DNA from: an uncultured Mogibacterium sp.
GTDB taxonomy: Bacteria; Bacillota; Clostridia; Peptostreptococcales; Anaerovoracaceae
Direction of reading: 5' to 3'
NCBI RefSeq assembly: GCF_938041965.1
Contig: NZ_CALISE010000013.1
Span: forward strand, 3,060-67,059
Length of the DNA: 64,000 nucleotides
Below are positions 1 through 7,755 of the stretch, piece after piece. The position numbers and the translations under genes are program-made. Under the pieces are notes generated by a model that worked only from the letters and a program-made list of their open reading frames with translations, made no database searches and was not told the DNA's origin. Each line of letters opens with the position of its first letter. Within the stretch, counting starts at the first letter, position 1.

Positions 1-799
1 TCAAAGCTTCAATCTACTTATGCAGAAAAACGTTAGAGATAATATTGAACTGCCATTAAAGTTTGCAGGCGTTAATAAAAAGAAGTCGAGAAAAACTGTC
101 AATGAACTTTTGGAGCTAGTAGGGCTAGGAGATAAGGCGTCTGCATATCCAGCACAGTTATCTGGTGGACAGAGGCAGAGAGTTGCGATTGCAAGAGCGC
201 TAGCAACTAATCCTAAGGTTCTGCTCTGTGATGAGGCGACAAGTGCACTCGATCCAAAGACTACAGGCCAGATACTAGATCTCATTCGTGATATCAATAA
301 AAAACTTGGGATTACAGTGGTTATAATCACGCATCAGATGTCGGTTGTACAGAGCATTTGCGATAAGGTTGCTATAATCGACCATGGAGAAATCGTTGAA
401 CGTGGTAAGGTTTCTGAAATTTTCGCAAATCCAAAATCTGAAGCAGCGAAGAGATTAGTATTTCCAGAGAGACAGGAAGCGATTGTGGCTTCAGAAAGCT
501 CAGAGACAATAGAAGTTTTATTTAATGAATCTGAGACTACACACGCTCCACTGATTACTTCTCTAGCGCAAGATAAAGGGATATGTGCGAGTATTATCTA
601 TGCGTCCACAAAGTCTGTTGAAGGAAAGGCTTTCGGAAGGATTGTGCTAGAGGTGCCTAATGATCCAAAGATTGTTGATGATGCTGTTAAATATCTCAGT
701 GCAGCTCATGGTGTAACAGTTACTGTTGGTAGCTCAAAATATAGAGACGATAAAAAAACCATAGAAAACAATGATATAGGAGGTGAGGCGAATGTTTAG
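1..799 (+). CDS. metN: methionine ABC transporter ATP-binding protein MetN (5' end outside window)
   Basis: ATPase of a D/L-methionine importer at the inner face of the membrane. The reading frame is open to the left edge (codon phase begins at base 2), so the N-terminus with Walker A lies outside. Visible in order: a Q-loop (QSFNLL) at the very edge, the ABC signature LSGGQRQR near 155-190, Walker B LLCDEATSALDP near 220-256, and the H-loop THQM near 330. After about base 540 there is a C-terminal NIL domain of roughly 85 residues, which in MetN proteins binds methionine and inhibits transport. The last 8 bases overlap metI. No MetQ binding protein follows, so metQ is either upstream of the window or elsewhere. 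Confidence 0.93.
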   Translation, partial: QSFNLLMQKNVRDNIELPLKFAGVNKKKSRKTVNELLELVGLGDKASAYPAQLSGGQRQRVAIARALATNPKVLLCDEATSALDPKTTGQILDLIRDINKKLGITVVIITHQMSVVQSICDKVAIIDHGEIVERGKVSEIFANPKSEAAKRLVFPERQEAIVASESSETIEVLFNESETTHAPLITSLAQDKGICASIIYASTKSVEGKAFGRIVLEVPNDPKIVDDAVKYLSAAHGVTVTVGSSKYRDDKKTIENNDIGGEANV

Positions 800-1484
800 T
801 CCCGAATCTACAAAACTTGCGCTTGATATATTGCAAAATGAAATTCCGTTTGCCATATGGGAGACTGTATATGTAACGATAATCTCGACCTTCCTAGCAC
901 TTGTTGTAGGTCTTCCGCTAGGTGTATTGCTCGTAGTCGGAGAAAAGGACGGAATACTGCCATTACCAAAGTCTATACTATCGGTACTTAATGCGGTTAT
1001 AAACTTGCTTAGGTCCATTCCGTTTCTAATTCTGATGATTATGGTTTTTCCGGTTACGCGGTTTTTCGCACATACAGTTGTCGGGACAGCACCGACTATA
1101 GTACCACTTGTATTTGCAGCATTCCCATTCGTAGCCAGGCTTGTTGAGAGCAGCCTCAGAGAAGTGGATGGCAATATCATAGAAACTGCAGTGAGCATGG
1201 GGGCAAGCCCTTTTCAGATTATCTTCAGGGTTTTGATTCCTGAGAGCGTTCCATCGCTGATATCGAATATAACAATTGCACTTACAACAGTACTTAGCTA
1301 CTCTGCTATGTCGGGAATTATCGGCGGCGGTGGTCTCGGTAAAATTGCGATTAACTACGGTTACTACCGTTCAGAGAAGCTTGTAATGTTCATCGCTGTA
1401 TTCTTACTCATTGTGCTAGTGCAGATATTCCAGACTGTTGGAACGAGAATGGCAATAAATGAAGATAAGCGGATAAGAAGATAA
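792..1484 (+). CDS. metI: methionine ABC transporter permease MetI
   Basis: Membrane subunit (230 aa, about five hydrophobic helices) of the MetNI methionine importer. A GTG at 783 is in frame, but AGGAGGTG at 778-785 sits six bases before ATG 792, so 792 is the better start; it overlaps the metN stop. The EAA-type coupling loop is seen as ETAVSMGASPFQ, followed by the glycine-rich GIIGGGGLGK typical of MetI. Co-transcription with metN is implied by the overlap. A hairpin about 130 bases downstream closes the operon, so this copy is metN-metI with no metQ after it. Confidence 0.93.
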   Translation: MFSPESTKLALDILQNEIPFAIWETVYVTIISTFLALVVGLPLGVLLVVGEKDGILPLPKSILSVLNAVINLLRSIPFLILMIMVFPVTRFFAHTVVGTAPTIVPLVFAAFPFVARLVESSLREVDGNIIETAVSMGASPFQIIFRVLIPESVPSLISNITIALTTVLSYSAMSGIIGGGGLGKIAINYGYYRSEKLVMFIAVFLLIVLVQIFQTVGTRMAINEDKRIRR

Positions 1485-1610
1485 TTTGTCTTGCGTAAAA
1501 GATGCGTAAAATAATGTTATTGGACATATAGATTGAACTAAATGGGGCGTTGATACTAAATACGGATGCTTATATAAAGAAATTCATAAAAATGGATACA
1601 TAAAATAATG

Positions 1611-1656
1611 AAAGGAGAACCAGGGTGAAGGTCAGAGTTGGTTCTCCTTTTGCTTG
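1611..1656 (+). terminator. rho-independent terminator after metNI
   Basis: Perfect 11-bp inverted repeat AAAGGAGAACC (1611-1621) / GGTTCTCCTTT (1640-1650) with an 18-nt loop and a T-rich tail. The arms end in A and T runs, so it may also serve the convergent gene on the minus strand. Confidence 0.8.
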
Positions 1657-1691
1657 TTAGTATATGATTTTGAAAGATCTTTATATGTAGA

Positions 1692-2354
1692 TTAGTCTGT
1701 GAGTGATGCTGGATCTGGCGTCGGTGAGTTGAAGAGGTTTAGCATCTTCTGTCTCGATAGGTCACTTCCGACAAATAGAATTACATCACCTACCTGCACC
1801 CTTTCGTAAGGTCCAGGTGATATGTTGGTTTCATCACCGCGCTTTACCGCTACGATTGTGGCTCCGGTCTGCTGCCATATATCAAGTTCTCCAATTGACT
1901 GTCCGATAAAGTTGCAGTTAGCATCTATTTTCATATCGTGTGGAGTCAGGTATGACGTGTTGTGATCTCGTGTATTTCGAGCTACTAGCTCGTCAAGGAG
2001 CTTAGCGAGATGCTCAAGATCACGGCGCTGAGTGGCTATGGCATCAACAATCTGTTCTCTGGTCTGCGCTATTGATACAGTATCGTGGAATTTCTCAAAA
2101 TAAAGCTGGGCTTTCTCGCGAGAAGCGACGTATGTTCCACTTCCGTGTCTTACCGTAACGATGCCCATGTCAACCAAAACCTGCATAGCTTTTCTAGCAG
2201 TCTCGGGAGATACATGAAATGTTGTGGCTATAGTCGAGCGCGAGGTGATTCGGTCACCTACTTCATACCAACCTTCGGCGATTTTCTCGGCCATTTCAAC
2301 GGCAATTTGCTGGTACCTTGATTCGTAAACTCTTGTATCTTCGATTGGTGACAT
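1692..2354 (-). CDS. GntR-family regulator with C-terminal RCK_C (TrkA-C) domain, BusR-like
   Basis: Transcription factor of about 220 aa. An N-terminal GntR winged helix (residues about 10-75, with VSPETARKAMQVL and the wing motif RHGSGTYVA) is followed by a helical linker and an RCK_C/TrkA-C domain (residues about 135-208, ending EVQVGDVILFVG-like). This architecture matches BusR, a repressor of osmolyte uptake that binds cyclic-di-AMP through its RCK_C domain; the ligand here is inference. The start at 2354 is chosen because GGAGGT lies six bases upstream; a longer in-frame start adds seven residues with no ribosome site. No betaine or potassium transporter is adjacent. The gene stands alone between the metNI terminator and a lipoprotein gene. 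Confidence 0.82.
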   Translation of the reverse strand: MSPIEDTRVYESRYQQIAVEMAEKIAEGWYEVGDRITSRSTIATTFHVSPETARKAMQVLVDMGIVTVRHGSGTYVASREKAQLYFEKFHDTVSIAQTREQIVDAIATQRRDLEHLAKLLDELVARNTRDHNTSYLTPHDMKIDANCNFIGQSIGELDIWQQTGATIVAVKRGDETNISPGPYERVQVGDVILFVGSDLSRQKMLNLFNSPTPDPASLTD

Positions 2355-2442
2355 AGGGTGACCTCCTGTAAACACAAACTATAATATTGATTATATCATA
2401 ATAGTGATAGACCTAATATAATTGAGGTTTCTTTTTAAAAGA

Positions 2443-2476
2443 AAACAATCCCTTAAAGCGATAAAAGGGATTGTTT
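2443..2476 (-). terminator. rho-independent terminator of the lipoprotein gene
   Basis: Perfect 12-bp stem AAACAATCCCTT (2443-2454) / AAGGGATTGTTT (2465-2476), loop 10 nt. On the minus strand it is followed by a T-rich run. It lies just past the out-of-frame C-terminal codons of the gene at 2632-3348, which fits an original gene end near 2531. Confidence 0.82.
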
Positions 2477-2530
2477 ATAACATTCTTAGTCAAATAATTG
2501 AAAAACAAATGCTGTAGTTCGTAGAATAAA

Positions 2531-2660
2531 TTATTCTGAATCTTTGTTCTTTTCAGCTTGCTGTTTCTCAAGCAGATCTCCCCAAAGAGATTTTTCAGGA
2601 GCAACAACCTTGCCTTTTATGTACTCAACTTCTAAGCCCCAGTACTTAGCCCACTTTTCA
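2531..2660 (-). pseudogene. out-of-frame C-terminal remnant of the BspA-like lipoprotein
   Basis: Read one frame over, the minus strand continues past base 2660 as EKWAKYWGLEVEYIKGKVV and on through a charged tail ending NKDSE and a TAA at 2531-2533. A segment of the form GSKAEKWAKxWGLxVEY is the usual end of BspA-like leucine-rich-repeat domains, so this is very likely the original C-terminus. A single missing base near 2656-2663 separates it from the main frame, which instead ends KSGLSTGA at 2632. Confidence 0.7.
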
Positions 2661-3348
2661 CCTTGCTACCTTTAGGAGTTTTTACTATTGGGCCTTTACC
2701 TTCTTGTGTAGGTAGGTAAAGATTGCTGAAATCTGTAAGTGTACCAGGAATTCTGATGTACTTAAGAGGACGATCACTACCGATTGACTGTGCAATCTGA
2801 TCGTTAAGCAAAGTATAATCGTTCAGCGTGTTACCCATATGCTGCATGCTGTCTGGGAGCTCGAGGAACTCGATAGGAGAGTTTATAAATAATTTTCCGC
2901 CTGTTTTTTCCACAGAATCTCCTAGGTGAATAAATCTGAGCTTGTCATTATTAACAAAAGCACTATCACCGATTTCCTTCATAGTATTAGGAAGGACAAT
3001 TGCCTCAGCCTTATCCAAATTGGAAAGCCCTGATACTGCAACTACAGTTTTCTTCTCGTTGCCATTAGCTGTCTTGACGGTGATAGTCTTAGGGACTACA
3101 ACAACTTTAAGCTTATCATCATCAGGTGATTTTATGCCCGTGATCTTGATGTGACTAACATCTCCATCATCGGCAAGTGTGTACTCGAATAATTTGCCAT
3201 CAGTAGTAGGGAATTTCCTGAAATTACTCTTAGTAACTTTTGAGTTGTTGTCAAGCTCCTTTGAATCTGAACTAGAGCCCCCGCCACTGCCACAGCCTGT
3301 CAACATAATTGTGCAGACTATTAAAAATGCGATAAGTTTTCTTTTCAT
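2632..3348 (-). CDS. BspA-like leucine-rich-repeat lipoprotein, C-terminus frameshifted
   Basis: Surface lipoprotein of unknown ligand. Residues 1-19 form a signal peptide with lipobox LTGC, so it should be lipidated by Lgt and cut by LspA. A Ser/Gly-rich linker follows, then LRR_5/BspA-type repeats (motifs such as GLSNLDKAEAIVLPNTMKEIGDSAF). ATG 3348 is chosen because GGAGG lies six to seven bases upstream; the frame is open 14 codons further. The last eight residues are not family-like, and the expected C-terminal repeat end lies in the next frame down to 2531. The gene is therefore truncated by a one-base indel, or the base is a sequencing error. Confidence 0.8.
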   Translation of the reverse strand: MKRKLIAFLIVCTIMLTGCGSGGGSSSDSKELDNNSKVTKSNFRKFPTTDGKLFEYTLADDGDVSHIKITGIKSPDDDKLKVVVVPKTITVKTANGNEKKTVVAVSGLSNLDKAEAIVLPNTMKEIGDSAFVNNDKLRFIHLGDSVEKTGGKLFINSPIEFLELPDSMQHMGNTLNDYTLLNDQIAQSIGSDRPLKYIRIPGTLTDFSNLYLPTQEGKGPIVKTPKGSKVKSGLSTGA

Positions 3349-3388
3349 GTTTCCTCCAAAAATTAAATTTAATCCGTAATAGAACATC

Positions 3389-3413
3389 ATACTTTATTAA
3401 TTTAATAAAGTAT
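3389..3413. promoter_or_regulatory. 25-bp AT-rich palindrome, candidate operator
   Basis: ATACTTTATTA (3389-3399), a 3-nt centre, then TAATAAAGTAT (3403-3413): an 11-bp perfect inverted repeat 41 bases upstream of the lipoprotein start codon. Position and symmetry suggest a repressor site on the minus-strand promoter. No T tract follows on the minus strand, so it is less likely a terminator. Confidence 0.5.
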
Positions 3414-3546
3414 ATTGAAACAATTTTCTTAGTTTTAAGCGAATTGTCAAGGTGATACAGAAGCGAATTTAATCAATTATTTAGATTGTAATAATAAAAA
3501 GAGTATAGATAGTAACAGATACAAAAAATCTTCACACAATAAACTT

Positions 3547-3575
3547 TTGACAAAGTGAACATACTAAGATACAAT
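3547..3575 (+). promoter_or_regulatory. sigma-A type promoter for the APC permease
   Basis: TTGACA (3547-3552), 17-nt spacer, TACAAT (3570-3575). Predicted start near 3582 gives a leader of about 170 bases before the permease at 3750. Confidence 0.7.
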
Positions 3576-3749
3576 AATGTTGTCAGTAGATATTGTCACT
3601 TGGAAATCTTGCATTATAACTAGCTATTGGATGTTATTTCATTAATATAATACGGCTATCAATTAATGGGTTTATAGATTTAATTATATATCAAAGTATA
3701 CGAAAGAAACATAACATCGATTATAAACATTTGAAAGGGTGTGTCTTAA

Positions 3750-5246
3750 ATGACAAAGAAATCTGAATTTGATAAAGTGTTATCTTCAAAAGATATATTA
3801 GTTATAGCTTTTGGTGCGATGATTGGTTGGGGCTGGGTTATTTCCACTGGTGACTGGATCAATAGAGGTGGTGCTCTCGGAGCGGCGATTGGATTTGCTC
3901 TCGGAGGAATCATGATTTTCTTTGTAGGATTAACTTATGCAGAGCTGACTGCTGCTATGCCACAATGCGGCGGAGAGCACGTATTCAGCTATAAGGCTAT
4001 GGGAGCGACAGGTTCATTCGTCTGCACCTGGGGAATTATTCTGGGATATGTCGGGGTTGTATGCTTTGAAGCTTGTGCATTTCCGACGATTGTCTCTTAT
4101 ATATTTCCTGGATTTCTAAAGGGATACCTCTATACTGTTGCCGGATTTGATGTATATGCTTCGTGGCTTGCACTAGCTTCTGCGACAGCTGCATTGATGA
4201 CATTTGTAAACATCATGGGTGCAAAGACAGCAGCCGTAGTGCAGACTATTCTTACGGCTATAATATTTGGCGTAGGAGTACTGCTAATAGGTACCTCCAC
4301 GGTTAGGGGAGAAATGGGCAACTTGATGCCACAGCTTTTTGTAGGAAAAGGGAACCATTCGATGCTTAGCCACGTGCTTCACGTAGCGGTAATGACTCCG
4401 TTCTTCTTTATAGGTTTTGACGTTATTCCGCAAGCTGCTGAGGAGATTCAGGGATCGCTTAAGAAGATTGGAAAAATCTTGATTATGTCGATTGTGATGG
4501 CGGTTGCGTTTTATTCTCTCGTAATACTCGCAGTCGGTTACATGATGAGCTCTACAGAGATTAAAGCTTCGATGAGTGGAGCAGGGCTGGTAACGGCTGA
4601 TGCCATGGTAAAAGCTTATGGAACGAAGAAGATGGCGGATGTAGTTATCATCGGTGGTCTGTGCGGAATCGTAACTAGCTGGAACTCGTTTATGATCGGT
4701 GGAAGCCGTGCGATGTACTCGATGGCTGATTCGAACATGATACCAAAGTTTTTCGCAAAGCTGCATCATAAGTATAAGACACCTGTAAATGCACTGCTAT
4801 TAATCGGAGTTATATCGATGCTCGCCCCTCTTGCGGGTAGACAAATGCTCGTGTGGATATGTGATGCAGGCAATCTCGGGTGCTGTCTAGCTTACTGCAT
4901 GGTGTCGATTTCATTCTTGATACTAAGACGTAAGGCACCTGATATGCCAAGACCTTACCGAGTAAAGCACTATAAGTTTGTAGGTATTATGGCGACTGTC
5001 CTATCTGGAGGAATGGTCTCGATGTACCTGATTCCAGGATCGGGAAGTACGCTTAAGGTACAGGAGTGGCTGATGGCCGGCGGATGGACCCTGATGGGAG
5101 CAATATTCTTTGCACTAAACAAGAGGAAGTACGGAGAGCAGTTTGGTAAACATCTAGATATCGCGGTAGAGTATTCTGTAGAAGATCTCGAAGCGCTGAA
5201 AGCTCATAGAGAAGTGCGTTCGGCATATGATGCGAGAGTTTCGTAA
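3750..5246 (+). CDS. APC-superfamily amino acid permease
   Basis: Secondary transporter of 498 aa with about 12 membrane helices. The N-terminus has the APC helix-1 pattern (GAMIGWGWVISTGDW), where the broken helix binds the amino-acid backbone. Further family features are an acidic residue in GLTYAELTAAMP and the segment ADSNMIPKFFAKLHHKYKTP between later helices. The substrate cannot be read from the sequence. The ribosome site AAAGGGTG precedes ATG 3750. It is a single-gene unit with its own promoter at 3547 and a hairpin after the stop. Confidence 0.88.
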   Translation: MTKKSEFDKVLSSKDILVIAFGAMIGWGWVISTGDWINRGGALGAAIGFALGGIMIFFVGLTYAELTAAMPQCGGEHVFSYKAMGATGSFVCTWGIILGYVGVVCFEACAFPTIVSYIFPGFLKGYLYTVAGFDVYASWLALASATAALMTFVNIMGAKTAAVVQTILTAIIFGVGVLLIGTSTVRGEMGNLMPQLFVGKGNHSMLSHVLHVAVMTPFFFIGFDVIPQAAEEIQGSLKKIGKILIMSIVMAVAFYSLVILAVGYMMSSTEIKASMSGAGLVTADAMVKAYGTKKMADVVIIGGLCGIVTSWNSFMIGGSRAMYSMADSNMIPKFFAKLHHKYKTPVNALLLIGVISMLAPLAGRQMLVWICDAGNLGCCLAYCMVSISFLILRRKAPDMPRPYRVKHYKFVGIMATVLSGGMVSMYLIPGSGSTLKVQEWLMAGGWTLMGAIFFALNKRKYGEQFGKHLDIAVEYSVEDLEALKAHREVRSAYDARVS

Positions 5247-5287
5247 ATAGGAACAGAAGAAAGTAGATAGATCAAAAGAGATAGGTT

Positions 5288-5312
5288 GCTGTCAAGAGAA
5301 ATGCTTGACAGC
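5288..5312 (+). terminator. hairpin after the permease, overlapping the ylxM promoter
   Basis: GCTGTCAAG (5288-5296) / CTTGACAGC (5304-5312): 9-bp perfect stem with a 7-nt loop, followed by ACTTTTCGCTT. The T run is short, so termination may be partial. The right arm contains the TTGACA used as the -35 box of the next promoter. Confidence 0.6.
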
Positions 5313-5333
5313 ACTTTTCGCTTGTGTTATATT
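5305..5333 (+). promoter_or_regulatory. near-consensus promoter of ylxM-ffh
   Basis: TTGACA (5305-5310), 17-nt spacer, TATATT (5328-5333). The predicted transcription start is near 5340, within two bases or so of the chosen ylxM ATG at 5342, so the mRNA would be leaderless or nearly so. Confidence 0.75.
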
Positions 5334-5341
5334 CATACAGT

Positions 5342-5707
5342 ATGAAAGAAAATATAAGCAATGTTGAATATGCGAGCTTGATGTACGACTTTTATGGCAA
5401 TCTTCTAGATGAGAACAAGCGCGAGATTATGGATCTCTATCATGAGGATAATCTGTCGCTGACAGAGATCGCAGAAGAACTCGGGCTCAGTAGGCAAGGA
5501 GTTCACTACGCGCTCAAGAAAGCAGAGAGTAGCCTTGAGAAGTACGAAGCTGCGCTAGGGCTCGTTGCGGAGTGGAAGGCTAATAATGCTCTGATCTTTG
5601 AAGCTGATAACCTGCTGGAAAGCATGAGTTCGGTGGATGATACAGAGGAGCTTCGCGGAGCACTTTCAAAGATGAATGAATTTATGCATAAGGCTCTGGG
5701 TCTATAA
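5342..5707 (+). CDS. ylxM: YlxM/p13-family SRP-associated DNA-binding-like protein
   Basis: Small helix-turn-helix protein (121 aa), placed as usual directly before ffh. Residues about 8-75 match YlxM: MYDFYGNLLDENKREIMDLY, then LSLTEIAEELGLSRQGVHYAL, a sigma-70 region 4-like HTH. Family members are linked to the signal recognition particle, but their exact role is unsettled. ATG 5342 gives the right N-terminal length but has no ribosome site, and the promoter at 5305-5333 would start transcription at about the same base. The 6-codon longer alternative would begin inside the promoter, so it is unlikely. Confidence 0.86.
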   Translation: MKENISNVEYASLMYDFYGNLLDENKREIMDLYHEDNLSLTEIAEELGLSRQGVHYALKKAESSLEKYEAALGLVAEWKANNALIFEADNLLESMSSVDDTEELRGALSKMNEFMHKALGL

Positions 5708-5739
5708 GAGCCTTTATATATGGAGAGATAAGATAAGAT

Positions 5740-7083
5740 ATGGCATTCGAAGGTTTATCGGAAAAATTACAAGAAACATTTCGAAATCTACGAGGCAAAG
5801 GCGTTGTAAGCGAGAAGGACATCGATGCAGCGATGCGCGAGGTCAAGCTGGCTCTGCTCGAGGCCGATGTTAACTTCAAGGTCGTAAAGCAATTTGTTGC
5901 TACTATCAAGGAGAAGGCGATGGGTGCAGATGTACTCAAAAGCCTAACTCCAGGGCAGCAAGTGCTCAAGATCGTGAAGGAAGAACTCGTGGACATGATG
6001 GGTGGAGCGAACAGCAAGCTCACATATTCGCCAAGTGGATTTACTGTTTATATGATGGTTGGTCTCCAGGGTACTGGTAAGACAACAACCTGCGGAAAGC
6101 TGGCTGCTTGGCTAAAGCAGAATGGAAAGAAGCCGATGCTATGCGCATGTGACGTGTATAGACCAGCGGCTATAGATCAGCTAGAGGTAGTTGGTAAGGC
6201 TGTAAATACTCCTGTGTTTACCATGAGGGAGTCGAATGAGCCGCTAGTTATCGCTAAGGCTGCTTTAGAAGAAGCTCAGCGTAAGGGCTGTAACGTTCTG
6301 ATTGTCGATACAGCAGGACGTTTGCAGATAGATGAAGCACTTATGGATGAGTTGGTTCAGCTGAAGAAGGGCATTAGACCTCACGAGATTCTACTCGCAG
6401 TTGACGCACTCACAGGTCAGGATGCGGTTAACATCGCAGAGGGGTTCAATGAGAAGCTCGGCATAGATGGCATAATCATGACCAAGATGGACGGAGATTC
6501 TCGCGGAGGTGCTGCGCTATCAACCAAGATGGTGACTGGCAAGCCAATTAAGTTCATGGGTACTGGTGAGAAGTATAATGCTCTCGAACCATTCCACCCA
6601 GATAGGATAGCTTCGAGAATTCTCGGAATGGGCGATGTCATGAGCCTCATCGAACAGGCTGAAAACGCTTATACCGAAGAAGAAGCTGCAAGAATGGAAG
6701 CTAAGTTCAGGAAGAATCAATTCGACCTCAATGATTTCCTAGAGCAGATGGGTCAGATCAGCAAGATGGGAGGAATCGCTAAGCTTATCGATATGATTCC
6801 CGGAATCTCAGCAGCTGATAAGAAGCAGATAGATTTCGAGAAGGGTAAGAAAGACCTCGATAGAATGAAGGCGATTATCCAATCGATGACTAATGCAGAG
6901 CGTGAGAATCCAAATATTTTAAACGCTAGTAGGAGAAAACGTATCGCGGCTGGAAGCGGCCAGACGGTACAGAGCATCAACCAACTTATCAAGCAGTTTG
7001 ATGAGATGAAGTCGATGATGAAGAAGTTTAATAATCCGGCGGCACTTAAGAAGAATAAGCTTTTTAGAGGACTAATGGGTTAG
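5740..7083 (+). CDS. ffh: signal recognition particle protein Ffh
   Basis: GTPase subunit of SRP (447 aa, usual length), which recognises signal sequences on ribosomes and delivers them to FtsY. Order: N-domain helices (1-90), G-domain with GLQGTGKTTTCGKLA (about 105-120), DTAGR, and TKMDGDSRGG with GTGEK, then the methionine-rich M domain from about residue 300 (FLEQMGQISKMGGIAKLIDMIPG and later Met clusters), which binds 4.5S RNA and the signal peptide. It lies 32 bases after ylxM and before rpsP, the standard Firmicutes order. Confidence 0.97.
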   Translation: MAFEGLSEKLQETFRNLRGKGVVSEKDIDAAMREVKLALLEADVNFKVVKQFVATIKEKAMGADVLKSLTPGQQVLKIVKEELVDMMGGANSKLTYSPSGFTVYMMVGLQGTGKTTTCGKLAAWLKQNGKKPMLCACDVYRPAAIDQLEVVGKAVNTPVFTMRESNEPLVIAKAALEEAQRKGCNVLIVDTAGRLQIDEALMDELVQLKKGIRPHEILLAVDALTGQDAVNIAEGFNEKLGIDGIIMTKMDGDSRGGAALSTKMVTGKPIKFMGTGEKYNALEPFHPDRIASRILGMGDVMSLIEQAENAYTEEEAARMEAKFRKNQFDLNDFLEQMGQISKMGGIAKLIDMIPGISAADKKQIDFEKGKKDLDRMKAIIQSMTNAERENPNILNASRRKRIAAGSGQTVQSINQLIKQFDEMKSMMKKFNNPAALKKNKLFRGLMG

Positions 7084-7085
7084 CT

Positions 7086-7107
7086 TATAACAAATTTATT
7101 TGTTAAG
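7086..7107 (+). other. weak hairpin between ffh and rpsP
   Basis: AACAAAT (7089-7095) / ATTTGTT (7098-7104), with a few more pairs outside, then an AT-rich run. It may be an attenuator or processing site between ffh and rpsP. The loop is very short and the stem AT-rich, so support is modest. Confidence 0.3.
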
Positions 7108-7145
7108 CATAAATATTATATTTTTAAGATAATCAGGAGGAACAA

Positions 7146-7388
7146 ATGGTTAAGATCAGATTAAAGAGAATGGGAGCTCACAAGAAGCCTTTCTACAGAG
7201 TAGTAGTTGCAGATTCAAGAACTCCAAGAAACGGAAGATTTATCGAGGAGATTGGTACATACAATCCTCTTAAGGATCCAGCAGAGATCAATATCGATAA
7301 CGAGGCTGCACAGAAGTGGCTTGCTAACGGAGCACAGCCTACCGACACTGTAAGAGCGCTGCTCAAGAAGTCGGGTTGCTTGAAGTAG
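7146..7388 (+). CDS. rpsP: 30S ribosomal protein S16
   Basis: Ribosomal protein bS16 (80 aa). The start [21 protein letters not shown] and the middle [11 protein letters not shown] are diagnostic. AGGAGG at 7135-7140 marks the start. It acts in assembly of the 30S body and is followed 13 bases later by khpA. Confidence 0.98.
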   Translation: MVKIRLKRMGAHKKPFYRVVVADSRTPRNGRFIEEIGTYNPLKDPAEINIDNEAAQKWLANGAQPTDTVRALLKKSGCLK

Positions 7389-7401
7389 GAAGGAAGAGAT
7401 A

Positions 7402-7635
7402 ATGGCCGGCTTAGTTGAATCAATTGCCAAAGCACTAGTATCAAGGCCTGCCGATGTTGTCGTGACTGAAGAAGTGAACGGCAACGAGATAGTGATTAAA
7501 CTCAGCGTTGCAAAAGAAGACATGGGTAAGATCATAGGCAAACAGGGACGCATTGCCAAAGCAATTAGAACTGTTGTGAAGGCAGCCGCAATCAAAGAGA
7601 ACAAGAGAGTCACTGTTGATATCGTTGAAGAATAG
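7402..7635 (+). CDS. khpA: KH-domain RNA-binding protein KhpA (YlqC)
   Basis: Single KH-domain protein (77 aa). The KH loop reads GKIIGKQGRIAKAIR, a GXXG-type RNA-binding motif. In other Firmicutes it pairs with KhpB/Jag and affects cell length and division through RNA binding. It sits between rpsP and rimM as in the conserved block, with a hairpin just after its stop. Confidence 0.95.
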   Translation: MAGLVESIAKALVSRPADVVVTEEVNGNEIVIKLSVAKEDMGKIIGKQGRIAKAIRTVVKAAAIKENKRVTVDIVEE

Positions 7636-7663
7636 CGCGACTCGGGCAATTATCATTATCAAG

Positions 7664-7690
7664 GCATGCGTGGCTCACGCATGCTTATTT
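7664..7690 (+). terminator. GC-rich hairpin between khpA and rimM
   Basis: GCATGCGTG (7664-7672), loop GCT, CACGCATGC (7676-7684), then TTATTTTC. It is strong and compact and may partly stop transcription inside the block. A TATAAT at 7693-7698 directly after it could restart transcription, but no good -35 is visible. Confidence 0.65.
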
Positions 7691-7755
7691 TCTATAATGA
7701 GGAAAGTGGATTTTTAGTGTGGATAGAGGGTGTGAGTGCATCCAAGGAGGAGAAT

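Larger units (their letters stand above)
3349..3749. other. AT-rich divergent intergenic region
   Basis: About 400 bases between the divergent lipoprotein and APC permease genes. It contains a 25-bp palindrome near the lipoprotein start and a good plus-strand promoter, both listed separately. The remaining leader before 3750 shows no riboswitch or RNA gene that I can recognise. Confidence 0.6.

Noticed and set aside
783..791. GTG 783 as metI start
   Set aside because: AGGAGGTG overlaps it; ATG 792 has the right spacing.
2413..2607. Short minus-strand ORF of 64 codons
   Set aside because: It overlaps the terminator and the out-of-frame C-terminus of the lipoprotein gene and has no ribosome site.
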